Below, piece after piece: positions 26,014 through 34,224 of a stretch of 64,000 bases of DNA (position 1 is the first letter of the stretch; every line of letters starts with the position of its first letter). Made by a program: the position numbers and the translations under genes. Where the stretch lies: assembly GCF_030733685.1 (NCBI RefSeq), contig NZ_JASHIM010000002.1, positions 186,001 through 250,000 on the forward strand. The letters are read 5' to 3'. The stretch is from Roseovarius sp. MMSF_3281 (GTDB lineage: Bacteria; Pseudomonadota; Alphaproteobacteria; Rhodobacterales; Rhodobacteraceae). The notes under the pieces were generated by a model. It was not told where the DNA came from, searched no databases, and saw only the letters and a list, made by a program, of their open reading frames with translations.

Positions 26014-26150
26014 GCGCCATCGGCGGGCCGCCCCCACGGCCCGGCGATTGGGTTCCTTTTGTTGTATGACCTGACAGTCACGCGCCAGTTCGAGGATAAA
26101 GTGCTATATACCGTTCGTCGGATCGCCGCGCCGCGGCCCGCCCATGGCGC
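26014..26150. repeat. Inverted repeat pair in the 25.9-26.2 kb gap
   Basis: An 18-bp arm GCGCCATCGGCGGGCCGC (26014-26031) is matched by its reverse complement at 26133-26150 with one mismatch. The matching extends partly on both inner flanks (CGGCGAT / ATCGCCG). The 101 bases between the arms are less GC-rich and include ATAAAGTGCTATATACCG. No ORF is supported. The layout is that of a small palindromic intergenic element or a MITE remnant, but no target-site duplication is clear. Confidence 0.5.
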
Positions 26151-26169
26151 GGCTCCTAGCCCAGTTCGT

Positions 26170-26925
26170 TCAACTGGCGTATTTATCGCCTTCCTCGTCC
26201 AGGATCGCCTTGAGTTCGGCCAAGTGCCGTTCGTCCTGTTCAGGGTAGCTTTCCAACTCTTGCGCGGTTTTCTCGGCCACTTCATCCGACAGGACGCGCA
26301 GGGGTTGCCCGGTTTGCAGGGCGCGGATGTAGGTTTCGGCGGCGCGTTCGAAATAATACAGGCGGTTGAAGGTTTCGGCCACGGTGTCGCCGATGATCAT
26401 GATGCCGTGGTTGCCCATGATCATGACCTTTTTCTTGGGGTCGTCGAACAACTGGGCACAGCGTTCGCCCTCATCCTCGAAGGCCAGCCCGCCATAGTGA
26501 TCGTCGATCACGTAGCGGTTGAAGAAGGTGGCGCAATTCTGGTCGATAGGGGGCAGGTTGCTGTCGGCCAGCGTGGCCAGCACCGTGGCATGGATGGAAT
26601 GCACATGCATGGCGCAGCGGGCGTGCGGGCAATGCCGGTGCAGCCCGCCGTGCAATCCCCAGGCGGTGGGATCGGGCGCGCCGGGTTTGTCCAGCGTGTC
26701 GGGATCGTTGGCGTCGACCTCGATCAGGTCCGAGGCCTTGATGCGGGAAAAATGCATCTGGTTGGGGTTCATCAGGAACCGGGTGCCATCGTCGTTGATC
26801 GACAGGCTGAAGTGGTTGGCGACGCCTTCGTGCATGTTGAGGCGGGCCGTCCAGCGGAAAGCGGCGGCCAGATCGACCCGTTCATTCCAGTGGGTGAGGT
26901 TGGCCGTTTGTTTCGGTGCGTTCAT
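26170..26925 (-). CDS. Class II aldolase/adducin family protein
   Basis: A 251-residue class II aldolase domain protein. The zinc ligands are visible: HCPHARCAMHVHSIHAT gives the His pair, and MGNHGIMIIGDT the later His. Members act on sugar phosphates (fuculose or ribulose phosphate) or on other carbonyl compounds; the true substrate is not shown by the sequence. The neighbouring VOC protein gene lies 90 nt upstream on the same strand and may be in the same operon. Confidence 0.9.
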   Translation of the reverse strand: MNAPKQTANLTHWNERVDLAAAFRWTARLNMHEGVANHFSLSINDDGTRFLMNPNQMHFSRIKASDLIEVDANDPDTLDKPGAPDPTAWGLHGGLHRHCPHARCAMHVHSIHATVLATLADSNLPPIDQNCATFFNRYVIDDHYGGLAFEDEGERCAQLFDDPKKKVMIMGNHGIMIIGDTVAETFNRLYYFERAAETYIRALQTGQPLRVLSDEVAEKTAQELESYPEQDERHLAELKAILDEEGDKYAS

Positions 26926-27015
26926 GGGTGTTTCCTTTCGCGGTTTGGCGAAAGGGTCGGGGAGGGCGCGGGGGAAGTCAATGGGGCCTGAGCCTTGGTG
27001 CCGGGACCGGCGCGG

Positions 27016-27438
27016 CTATGCCTTCGGCCGTGACGGCACCCAGCAGTACCCGTCCCGGCACAGGATGAAGCATTCGCGCAGGCCGTGGGGTTTGTCGGTC
27101 GGTGGTTGCAGGATGGTGCCGCCTGCGTCTTCTGCCTTCTGGGCGGCCTTTTCGGGGTCGCAATCGTAGAGCCGGATTTCGATGCCTGCCCCGCGCGGCG
27201 GGTTTTCCGGCAGAAGGCCCAGCAAGGGGTTTTCGGCATAGGTGCCATCGGCGTGCAATTGCAGGATGTTCGCACCATGGGTCATGATGGCGAAATCCGG
27301 GCTGAGGCGGTGGGCCGTCATGCCGAAGACGGTTTCCAGAAACCGGGCGCTGCGGGGGACATCGGTGACAAGGATGTTGAAGCCAAAACCGCGCAGGGAG
27401 GCGCCGAAATCCTCGGGGCTGACGGTGTCATAATCCAT
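27016..27438 (-). CDS. VOC/glyoxalase fold protein
   Basis: A 140-residue VOC superfamily protein with one bab-type repeat pair: FGFNILVTDVPRSARFLETVFGM at the N-terminus and ECFILCRDGYCWVPSRP at the C-terminus. Metal ligands are not obvious, and the typical Glu is shifted. ATG 27438 fits the usual VOC start; a much longer open frame upstream is on the opposite side of a promoter gap and is not supported. Confidence 0.82.
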   Translation of the reverse strand: MDYDTVSPEDFGASLRGFGFNILVTDVPRSARFLETVFGMTAHRLSPDFAIMTHGANILQLHADGTYAENPLLGLLPENPPRGAGIEIRLYDCDPEKAAQKAEDAGGTILQPPTDKPHGLRECFILCRDGYCWVPSRPKA

Positions 27439-27528
27439 GGCGATCTCCGCTGTCCTGTCGCGGTCAGGTTGATTGCGCCTTGGGGGCGTGTCAACGTGGG
27501 TTTGCGACAGGGTTCGAGAGGAAAACGA

Positions 27529-29007
27529 ATGGCAAGCGACGATCCACAGGTTTTGGTGCCCGAGGTGCCCGCGCGCGAGGGATTCAGCGATGCGGGCGCG
27601 GCGGTGGCGCGGTTGGAGTTGCTTTATACCCGCGCGGTCGAGCATCTGTGCCAAGCCTTTCGTCAGGCCTTGGCCGGGGATGTGCCGCAGGCCCGGGTGC
27701 GGGCCTATTACCCCGAGATACGGATCACCACGCAAAGCCATGCGCAGGTCGACAGCCGGTTGAGTTTCGGCCATGTGGCCAACCCCGGCACCCATGCGGC
27801 GACGGTGACGCGACCGGGGCTTTTCCGCAATTACCTTGAGCAGCAGATCGCGCTTTTGGTGAAAAACCACGGTGTGCCGGTCGAGATCGGCGTGTCGGAT
27901 ACGCCGATGCCGGTGCATTTCGCGGTGGCCAATGAGCCGGGCATGACCGTCCCGCAGGAGGGCGCGGCGCAATTCACGCTACGCGATGTGTTCGACGTGC
28001 CCGACCTGGCGACGACGAATGATGACATCGTCAACGGTATATTCCAGGCGGCGCCGGATGGTGTGGGCCCACTGGCGCCCTTTACCGCGCAGCGGGTGGA
28101 TTATTCGCTGGCGCGGCTGGAGCATTACACGGCCACCGACCCCGGCCATTTCCAGAACCACGTGTTGTTCACCAATTACCAGTTCTACGTCAGCGAGTTC
28201 GAGGCCTATGCCCGGCGGGTGCTGGGCGATCCGGACAGTGGCTATACCTCTTTCGTGGGGACCGGGAATGCCGAGATCGCCGCCCCGGACGGGGATTTGC
28301 GGGTGCCTGCCAAGCTGCCGCAAATGCCGACCTATCACCTGAAGCGCGCCGACGGGTCGGGGATTACGCTGGTCAATATCGGGGTGGGGCCGTCGAACGC
28401 GAAGACGGCGACGGATCATATCGCGGTGTTGCGCCCGCATGCATGGGTCATGGTGGGGCATTGCGCGGGGCTGCGCAATTCGCAGCAGTTGGGCGATTTC
28501 GTTCTGGCGCATGCCTATTTGCGGGAGGACCGGGTGCTGGATGCCGATTTGCCCGCCTGGGTGCCGATCCCGGCCTTGGCGGAAATCCAGATCGCGCTGG
28601 AGCAGGCGGTGGCGCATGAGACCGAGCTTGAGGGGTATGACCTGAAGCGGATCATGCGGACCGGCACCGTGGCCAGTTTCGACAACCGCAACTGGGAATT
28701 GCGCGAGCATACCGGCCCGGTGCAGCGCTTGAGCCAGAGCCGGGCGATCGCGCTGGACATGGAAAGCGCCACGATAGCGGCCAACGGGTTTCGCTTTCGC
28801 GTGCCTTATGGGACACTGTTGTGCGTCAGCGACAAGCCGCTGCATGGCGAGTTGAAATTGCCGGGCATGGCGAGCGATTTTTACAAGGCGCAGGTGGCCC
28901 GGCACCTGATGATCGGAATCCGCGCCATGGAGACCTTGGCCACCATGCCGTTGGAGCGGATTCACAGCCGGAAACTGCGGAGTTTCGAGGAAACGGCCTT
29001 TTTATAG
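27529..29007 (+). CDS. amn: AMP nucleosidase
   Basis: A 492-residue AMP nucleosidase, which splits AMP to adenine and ribose 5-phosphate. The N-terminal AMP-nucleosidase-specific domain (RAYYPEIRITT) precedes a phosphorylase-type domain with NIGVGPSNAKTATDH, WVMVGHCAGLR, and ALDMESATIAANGFRFRVPYGTLLCVSDKPLHGE, the last containing the catalytic Asp. The ATG follows AGAGGA by seven bases; its length matches E. coli Amn. Confidence 0.95.
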   Translation: MASDDPQVLVPEVPAREGFSDAGAAVARLELLYTRAVEHLCQAFRQALAGDVPQARVRAYYPEIRITTQSHAQVDSRLSFGHVANPGTHAATVTRPGLFRNYLEQQIALLVKNHGVPVEIGVSDTPMPVHFAVANEPGMTVPQEGAAQFTLRDVFDVPDLATTNDDIVNGIFQAAPDGVGPLAPFTAQRVDYSLARLEHYTATDPGHFQNHVLFTNYQFYVSEFEAYARRVLGDPDSGYTSFVGTGNAEIAAPDGDLRVPAKLPQMPTYHLKRADGSGITLVNIGVGPSNAKTATDHIAVLRPHAWVMVGHCAGLRNSQQLGDFVLAHAYLREDRVLDADLPAWVPIPALAEIQIALEQAVAHETELEGYDLKRIMRTGTVASFDNRNWELREHTGPVQRLSQSRAIALDMESATIAANGFRFRVPYGTLLCVSDKPLHGELKLPGMASDFYKAQVARHLMIGIRAMETLATMPLERIHSRKLRSFEETAFL

Positions 29008-29145
29008 GGGAAAATCCCAAGAAAATCGTGACAAAATGCATGAAATCGGGTTGCCTTTGCCCACTATTCGTTGTGTTTAATCGCTAGATACAGTTAAATC
29101 ACGCGCATGAGGCCCAAGAAACGGGCAGAAACAGGAGACCAGAAA

Positions 29146-29433
29146 ATGGCAAAACCGATGACCAAAACCCAGCTTGTTGCGGCCCTGGCCGAAGAAATGG
29201 GCACTGACAAGAAAACCGCCGGCGGCGCGCTGGATTCGATCGTAAACATCATTACCCGCGAAGTGTCGGGCGGTGGTGCCGTGACCCTGCCGGGTGTTGG
29301 CAAGATCTATTGCCGCGAGCGCCCCGAGCGCATGGTGCGCAACCCCGCCACCGGCGAACAGATCAAGAAAGAGGCCGACAAGGTGGTGAAGATGACCATC
29401 GCCAAGGCACTGAAGGACAGCGTGAACGGCTGA
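29146..29433 (+). CDS. HU family DNA-binding protein
   Basis: A 95-residue HU/IHF fold protein starting MAKPMTKTQLVAALAE. The arm region normally reading GFGxF...R.ARxGRNP is altered here to LPGVGKIYCRERPERMVRNPATGE, which still holds RNPATGE before the final helix. It is likely a Rhodobacterales HU variant. ATG 29146 follows ACAGGAG. A strong terminator follows at 29457-29484. Confidence 0.93.
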   Translation: MAKPMTKTQLVAALAEEMGTDKKTAGGALDSIVNIITREVSGGGAVTLPGVGKIYCRERPERMVRNPATGEQIKKEADKVVKMTIAKALKDSVNG

Positions 29434-29456
29434 TCTTTCTTTCATGAGAGTTTTCG

Positions 29457-29484
29457 AAAGGGTCACCCGGTGGGTGGCCCTTTT
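29457..29484 (+). terminator. Rho-independent terminator after the HU gene
   Basis: AAAGGGTCACC, a short loop CGGT, then GGGTGGCCCTTT and TTC: a GC-rich stem with an A tract before it and a T tract after it, 24 nt past the HU stop. It can work in both directions and lies between the HU gene and the convergent XRE/cupin regulator. Confidence 0.8.
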
Positions 29485-29504
29485 CATGTGGCGCGGTCCC
29501 GTGT

Positions 29505-30050
29505 TCAGCGCGTTTCCATGATCAGGCATATGACCGTTCCGGGGGCGCGGGCCGCGTAACTGTGGGCGGTATCGGCGGGAAAGGCATAGTAATCGCCGGG
29601 CGCAAGATCGACTTCGTTGCCCTCTGGCCCGATCAGGGCGCGCCCTGTGCAGACAACCGCATGTTCAATGCTGCCTGTCGGATGCCCGCAGGAATGCCGC
29701 GCCTCGCCCGGTTCAAGCGCCATGCGATAGATATCGCGGCGGGCGGCATGCGGGTTGGCCGACAGAAGCGTTGCCGCGATGTTGGCCTGATCGGATGGCA
29801 GGGCCGTGCCTTCGCTTGCCCGGATCAGCCTTGTGGCGGGTTGCGGGGTTTCGAAAAGGCAACTGAAGGGCACATCCAGCGCCGTGGCAAGGGACCACAG
29901 CGTTTCGATACTTGGATTGCCCTTCGCCGATTCCAGTTGCGAAAGCGTCGATTTGGCGATTCCGGCCCGGGTGGCAAGCGCCGAAAGGCTGAGGCCCGCG
30001 CGGGTGCGTTCCCGGGTGATGGCGGCGGCGATCATTTGGTTTGGTTGCAT
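29505..30050 (-). CDS. XRE family regulator with C-terminal cupin
   Basis: A 181-residue protein: an N-terminal helix-turn-helix (LSALATRAGIAKSTLSQLESAKGNPS near residues 22-48) and a C-terminal cupin barrel (IEHAVVCTGRALI, DLAPGDYYAFPADTAHSY). This arrangement is common in regulators of small-molecule metabolism, and the cupin senses a ligand. It is transcribed away from azlCD across 99 bp that holds two GAAC-N4-GTTC sites, so it very likely controls azlCD and itself. Confidence 0.92.
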   Translation of the reverse strand: MQPNQMIAAAITRERTRAGLSLSALATRAGIAKSTLSQLESAKGNPSIETLWSLATALDVPFSCLFETPQPATRLIRASEGTALPSDQANIAATLLSANPHAARRDIYRMALEPGEARHSCGHPTGSIEHAVVCTGRALIGPEGNEVDLAPGDYYAFPADTAHSYAARAPGTVICLIMETR

Positions 30051-30064
30051 GGGTCCACTTTAAC

Positions 30065-30100
30065 GAACACTTGTTCGGCTTGACGAACGAACGGGTGTTC
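30065..30100. promoter_or_regulatory. Paired GAAC-N4-GTTC operators between xre/cupin and azlCD
   Basis: GAACACTTGTTC (30065-30076) and GAACGGGTGTTC (30089-30100) have the same palindromic form and centres 24 bp apart, just over two helical turns. They lie between the divergent regulator and azlC, so the XRE/cupin protein is the obvious candidate to bind them. Confidence 0.65.
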
Positions 30101-30149
30101 ATTATATCGTACGAGGCTGAAAAGCCAACCTTGAGCGAAAGGAACACCC

Positions 30150-30839
30150 ATGCCTTGGAAAAGTGATATTCAACAAGGGTTTCGCGATATCGCGCCTTTG
30201 GCCGTGGGGGTTGCGATTTACGGTCTTGCCTTTGGCCTGCTTGCCGCACAGGCGCGCATGGACGGATTGCAGACCGGCATGATGGGGGCCTTGGTTTTTG
30301 CCGGGGCATCACAGATCGTGGTTGTCGAGCGCATCGTGGCGGGGGCCGGGGCGATGACCGCCGTGCTGGCCGGGTTGGCCTTGAACCTGCGATTGCTGAT
30401 GATGACGGCCGCCCTGCGAGAGGATCTTTCGGCGCGCCCGTGGTGGCAGGTGATGCTGGGCGTTCACCTGACCAGCGACGAGAATTGGGCCTTGATGCAT
30501 GCCACGCGGAGGCAGGGCCATGCGGTGGGCTATTGGTATCTTGTCGGCGGTGGGCTGTGCCTGTTGCTTGTTTGGGTTTCTTCGACAACGCTTGGTGCCG
30601 TCTTGGCCCAAGCCATGCCCGAGCCGCGCGCGCTGGGCATGGATTTCGCCTTTACGGCAGCATTCATCGCTATCCTGCGCGGTCTTTGGCGCGGGCCACG
30701 GGCGGACCTGCTGCCTTGGCTGATATCCGGTGGTGCGGTCGTGGTCCTGGTGACGGTGGTGCGGATCGAACCGTCATGGGCCTTGGTTCTGGCCGCCGGT
30801 CTGGGGGCCGGATTTGCAGGAGTGCGCGGTAATGCCTGA
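30150..30839 (+). CDS. azlC: AzlC family branched-chain amino acid exporter subunit
   Basis: A 229-residue AzlC-type membrane protein with about five helices, opening with GFRDIAPLAVGVAIYGLAFGLLA and MMGALVFAGASQIVVVE, both characteristic of the family. With AzlD it exports branched-chain amino acids or their analogues. The ATG at 30150 follows AAAGGAACACCC. Its end overlaps the azlD start by 8 nt. Confidence 0.92.
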   Translation: MPWKSDIQQGFRDIAPLAVGVAIYGLAFGLLAAQARMDGLQTGMMGALVFAGASQIVVVERIVAGAGAMTAVLAGLALNLRLLMMTAALREDLSARPWWQVMLGVHLTSDENWALMHATRRQGHAVGYWYLVGGGLCLLLVWVSSTTLGAVLAQAMPEPRALGMDFAFTAAFIAILRGLWRGPRADLLPWLISGGAVVVLVTVVRIEPSWALVLAAGLGAGFAGVRGNA

Positions 30840-31125
30840 TTTCGGGTTGGTCCTTTTGATGTTGGCCGGGGGCACATTCGCCATTCGGCTTGGCGGGTAT
30901 TGGCTGGGCCGTCGGTTGCCGGCTACGGGCGGTTGGGCGCAGGGTTTGAGCGCCTTGCCGGGGTGCCTGATCCTGTCGCTTGTGGCGGTTCAGCTTTTGC
31001 AGGGCGGACCGGCGGAATGGGGTGCGGCGCTGATTGCGGTTCTGATTGCCTTGCTGACCCGTAATCTGCCGCTGACCATGCTGGCGGGTATCCTTGCCGT
31101 GCTGGCGCTGCGCGCCGTGGTTTGA
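30832..31125 (+). CDS. azlD: AzlD family exporter subunit
   Basis: A 97-residue, four-helix AzlD protein (RLGGYWLGRRLP near residue 18, LSALPGCLILSLVAVQLLQGG, LIALLTRNLPLTMLAGILAVLALRAVV). It overlaps azlC by 8 nt, the typical azlCD layout. I begin it at the ATG in ATGCCTGA; an earlier TTG would not have a good ribosome site. Confidence 0.92.
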   Translation: MPDFGLVLLMLAGGTFAIRLGGYWLGRRLPATGGWAQGLSALPGCLILSLVAVQLLQGGPAEWGAALIAVLIALLTRNLPLTMLAGILAVLALRAVV

Positions 31126-31184
31126 CGGCTTTCCATTCCCTGACTGCTGTGGCAAGCCCGTCTTACGGGACGTGAGGGCAAGCA

Positions 31185-32057
31185 ATGGATATTCGCGCAG
31201 TCGTTATGGGAGTCGCATTTGCGGTGATGTGGTCGAGCGCCTTTACCTCGGCGCGGATCATCGTGGCCGCCGCGCCGCCTTTGACGGCGCTGAGCCTGCG
31301 GTTCCTGATCTCGGGGCTTCTGGGGGTGCTGATCGCCCGGATGCTTGGGCAAAGCTGGCGCCTGACCAAGGCGCAATGGCGGGCGACGGTGATTTTCGGG
31401 ATTTGCCAGAATGCCCTTTACCTTGGCCTGAATTTCGTCGCGATGCAGACCATCGAAGCCGGGCTTGCGGCGATTATCGCCTCGACCATGCCCTTGTTGG
31501 TGGGCCTGGCCGGGTGGCTGATTTTCGGTGAGCGCATCGGCGGCTTGGGCATGGTCGGCCTTTTGGCCGGGGTTCTGGGGGTCGTCATCATCATGGGCGC
31601 GCGTTTGAGCGGCGGGGTGGATATGTACGGGCTGACGCTGTGTGTGGCCGGGGTGATCGCCCTGACCTTTGCCACATTGGCGGTGCGCGGGGCCACGTCG
31701 GGGGGGAATTTCCTGATGATCGTGGGCTTGCAGATGCTGGTGGGCAGTGCGGCGCTTGGCGTGGCGGCGGTGAGTCTGGAGACAGTTGTCGTCGACTGGA
31801 GCTGGCCGTTGATCGCCGCCTTTGCCTATACCACCCTTGTTCCCGGTTTGGCCGCGACACTGGTGTGGTTCATGCTGGTCAACCGGATCGGGGCGGTGAA
31901 GGCGGCGACCTTCCACTTTCTCAACCCGTTCCTTGGGGTGGCGATTGCCGCGGTGATCCTTGGCGAGCAACTGGGCCTGCGCGAGGGTCTGGGCGTGGCG
32001 GTGATCATGGGCGGTATTCTGGCGGTGCAGCTGTCGAAACAGAAGCGCGCCGCCTGA
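31185..32057 (+). CDS. DMT superfamily (EamA) transporter
   Basis: A 290-residue protein with ten hydrophobic helices in two EamA repeats (FAVMWSSAFTSARIIVAAAPPLTALSLRF and LVPGLAATLVWFMLVNRIGAVKAATFHFLNPFLGV). It is probably an exporter of amino acids or other metabolites; specificity cannot be read from the sequence. It follows azlD after 59 nt and is perhaps controlled separately. Confidence 0.92.
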   Translation: MDIRAVVMGVAFAVMWSSAFTSARIIVAAAPPLTALSLRFLISGLLGVLIARMLGQSWRLTKAQWRATVIFGICQNALYLGLNFVAMQTIEAGLAAIIASTMPLLVGLAGWLIFGERIGGLGMVGLLAGVLGVVIIMGARLSGGVDMYGLTLCVAGVIALTFATLAVRGATSGGNFLMIVGLQMLVGSAALGVAAVSLETVVVDWSWPLIAAFAYTTLVPGLAATLVWFMLVNRIGAVKAATFHFLNPFLGVAIAAVILGEQLGLREGLGVAVIMGGILAVQLSKQKRAA

Positions 32058-32121
32058 CCCATGAGGCCCGATGTCTTGCCCGACGGTATCGGGCAAGATG
32101 TGGTGAGGGGGCCCGGACGCG

Positions 32122-32490
32122 TCAGGCCTTGTCCAGCATCCGGCCAAGCGGCCGCCCGGCAAGGATATGGACGTGCAGGTGCGGCACCTCCTGCACACCG
32201 TTTTCACCGGCGTTCGAGATCATCCGAAAACCGCCATCCTCGATGCCCTTGAGTTTACAGACCTCGCCGATGGCGCGGGTGTAATCGGCGATCTCGGCAT
32301 CCGAGGCGTTTTGCGCGAAATGATCGTAGGACACATAGGGCCCCTTGGGAATGACCAGCACATGCACCGGGGCCTGCGGTTGGATATCGTTGAAGGCGAG
32401 GCTGTGCTCGGTTTCAAGCACGGTGTCATTGGGAATCTCGCCGCGCAGGATTTTGGCAAAGATATTCTGATCGTCGTAGGTATAGGGCAT
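32122..32490 (-). CDS. HIT family hydrolase
   Basis: A 122-residue histidine-triad protein with VPHLHVHILAG near the end (HxHxHxx) and NIFAKILRGEIP at the start, as in the HINT branch. It hydrolyses nucleotide phosphoramidates or adenylated species. It starts at ATG 32490, 10 nt downstream of the stop of the glycosyltransferase gene, with which it forms a minus-strand operon. Confidence 0.95.
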   Translation of the reverse strand: MPYTYDDQNIFAKILRGEIPNDTVLETEHSLAFNDIQPQAPVHVLVIPKGPYVSYDHFAQNASDAEIADYTRAIGEVCKLKGIEDGGFRMISNAGENGVQEVPHLHVHILAGRPLGRMLDKA

Positions 32491-32500
32491 CGGGCTGTCC

Positions 32501-34078
32501 TTAATCGGCAAAGAGATGTTCGGTTTGCGCGATCTTTAGCGCCTTGTCGTGGGGAACATCAAGAAAGGGGGCGATGGCACGGGCGTGTTGATCGCTGTCG
32601 TTGCCTTCGCGCAGGATGTTATGGTTCTCAAACTCGGCGTCGCGGATACGGTCGGATTCGAAAACCAGGTCGGCGCGGATCGTGGGCAACAGCCGTTCAA
32701 GCGTTTCTTCCGGGGTCTGTTCCCCGGCAAGGCCCACGCGCATGGCATGGCCGATCAAGTAGTCGTCGGAAAACTGCGTCTGAATTTCCAGAAGCTTGAC
32801 GGTGGACCGGTCGCCGCAGAAATCCTGCAAAAGATCAAGGTTGCCGGGGTCCATGCAGACGATCAGGCGGTCGGTGCCGTAGTAATCGAACAACATCCGC
32901 ATCAGGGCGCGGCGGTGGCGCGTGCGCTTGCCAAGCGTGGCCTGAATACCCCCCAGGTCGGGCAACGCCGTCGATTCCTCGTTGAACAGGTATTCAACGG
33001 TGGGAATATTGGTGAGCTGTCGGATTCTATCGAGCAGCCGCTTGGCGACGTGCCACTTCTTGCAGATCACGATCATCAATTCGCGATCGCGGCCAAGGGT
33101 GCTTTCGGTTTCCCAAAAGCGGGTGGCGAAGCGGCGGCCGATGCGGCCCCGGCCGCTGAGGAACTTGAACAGGCTGCGGCCTTCGTTCGAGATCTGGAAC
33201 TCGGCCTCGTCGTCGGCGTAAAGCGCGCCAAGCCGGGTTTTGAGTTCCGTCGCCTCGGGGCTGATCTTGCGGGCAAAGAGGAAATCCTGACTGCGCAGCA
33301 GGTCGTAGTGATCGTTGTAGAAGGTCACCGGCATGCCGTAATCGGTGAACATCAGGAAGGTCAGGGTGCGGGGGCGAATTTCATCCGCCGGGACAAGGTG
33401 GCGCACCAAGGTCTGGAAAAAGGTTTCATCGGGAATCCAGGTGGTGCGGAAAAACCGCATCACGTCGCGGCGGCTGCGGGTGAAGTCGATGATCCATTCG
33501 ATGGTGCGGCGGCGCAGGCACCACCATTGGCTGCCGATCTGAACCTGTATATCCCCGGGAATCTTGCGGGTCAGCCCAAGGCGCCTTTGCAGGTTGTAGG
33601 ATGTGTAAAAGCGCCGTTTCTGGGTGCGTTCATTAAAGAAATGACGGTAAATCAACCGCTCTTCCTTCATGCCGGTCTTGATCCAGTCACTTTCGAAGTA
33701 GTCAAAGCTTTCGATGTAGTCGACATCGTTGCGATCAAGGAAATCATGGGCATAGCGGGCCGATTTGATGGCCGCGCAATCGCCCGACAGCATGTAGAAA
33801 TGCGTGGCGCGCGGGAATTGATCGACAGCCGCCTCGACCGCGTTAAGCGTGGCCTGCACCAGCGACCATTCCCCCCAGCCGCATTTGATGCGCTTCTTGG
33901 CGAAGGTGACGTTGGGGTTTTCGGCAAGGCTGTCGCGGATCCTGGTGAAATGCTCGGGCTTGGCGCGGGCATCGAAATGGATCGACATGTAATCCCCGGC
34001 AGCGGTCAGCATATTGGCCTGTTTGATGATCGCGTCCGGATCCTTGTGGCACAGAAGTATGAACGCGATTTTCGCCAT
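32501..34078 (-). CDS. Core-2/I-branching-type glycosyltransferase with C-terminal DUF5928-like domain
   Basis: A 525-residue protein. The N-terminal 300 residues resemble GT14 beta-1,6-N-acetylglucosaminyltransferases: FILLCHKDPDAI, SIHFDARAKP, HFYMLSGDCAAIKS, GSQWWCLRRRTIEWI and TWIPDETFFQTL. The C-terminal 200 residues (LMIVICKKWHVAKRLLDRI onward) match the region that Rhodobacterales proteins of this kind carry. Cytosolic; it would act on cell-surface polysaccharide or glycolipid. Its ATG lacks a clear ribosome site. The divergent sulfotransferase next door suggests that sulfated surface glycans are built here. Confidence 0.85.
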   Translation of the reverse strand: MAKIAFILLCHKDPDAIIKQANMLTAAGDYMSIHFDARAKPEHFTRIRDSLAENPNVTFAKKRIKCGWGEWSLVQATLNAVEAAVDQFPRATHFYMLSGDCAAIKSARYAHDFLDRNDVDYIESFDYFESDWIKTGMKEERLIYRHFFNERTQKRRFYTSYNLQRRLGLTRKIPGDIQVQIGSQWWCLRRRTIEWIIDFTRSRRDVMRFFRTTWIPDETFFQTLVRHLVPADEIRPRTLTFLMFTDYGMPVTFYNDHYDLLRSQDFLFARKISPEATELKTRLGALYADDEAEFQISNEGRSLFKFLSGRGRIGRRFATRFWETESTLGRDRELMIVICKKWHVAKRLLDRIRQLTNIPTVEYLFNEESTALPDLGGIQATLGKRTRHRRALMRMLFDYYGTDRLIVCMDPGNLDLLQDFCGDRSTVKLLEIQTQFSDDYLIGHAMRVGLAGEQTPEETLERLLPTIRADLVFESDRIRDAEFENHNILREGNDSDQHARAIAPFLDVPHDKALKIAQTEHLFAD

Positions 34079-34134
34079 TATCGAAACAATTTACCCTAGT
34101 TTGCGCTGTTGTTTACATTGATAGTCCTGAATGG

Positions 34135-34152
34135 ACCCTGAAGAAACAGGGT
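34135..34152. promoter_or_regulatory. Hairpin with T-rich tail in the divergent promoter region
   Basis: ACCCTG-AAGAAA-CAGGGT followed on the plus strand by TTCTTTGTATTTTTT. It has terminator form but lies 72 nt before the sulfotransferase ATG and between two divergent genes, so there is no upstream gene for it to end. It may act as a leader attenuator for the sulfotransferase transcript. Confidence 0.45.
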
Positions 34153-34224
34153 TTCTTTGTATTTTTTAAAGGGTTAAACACTAATCAACCCGGAAAAAGG
34201 GATTTTATCGCGGAGGCAGCGAGC

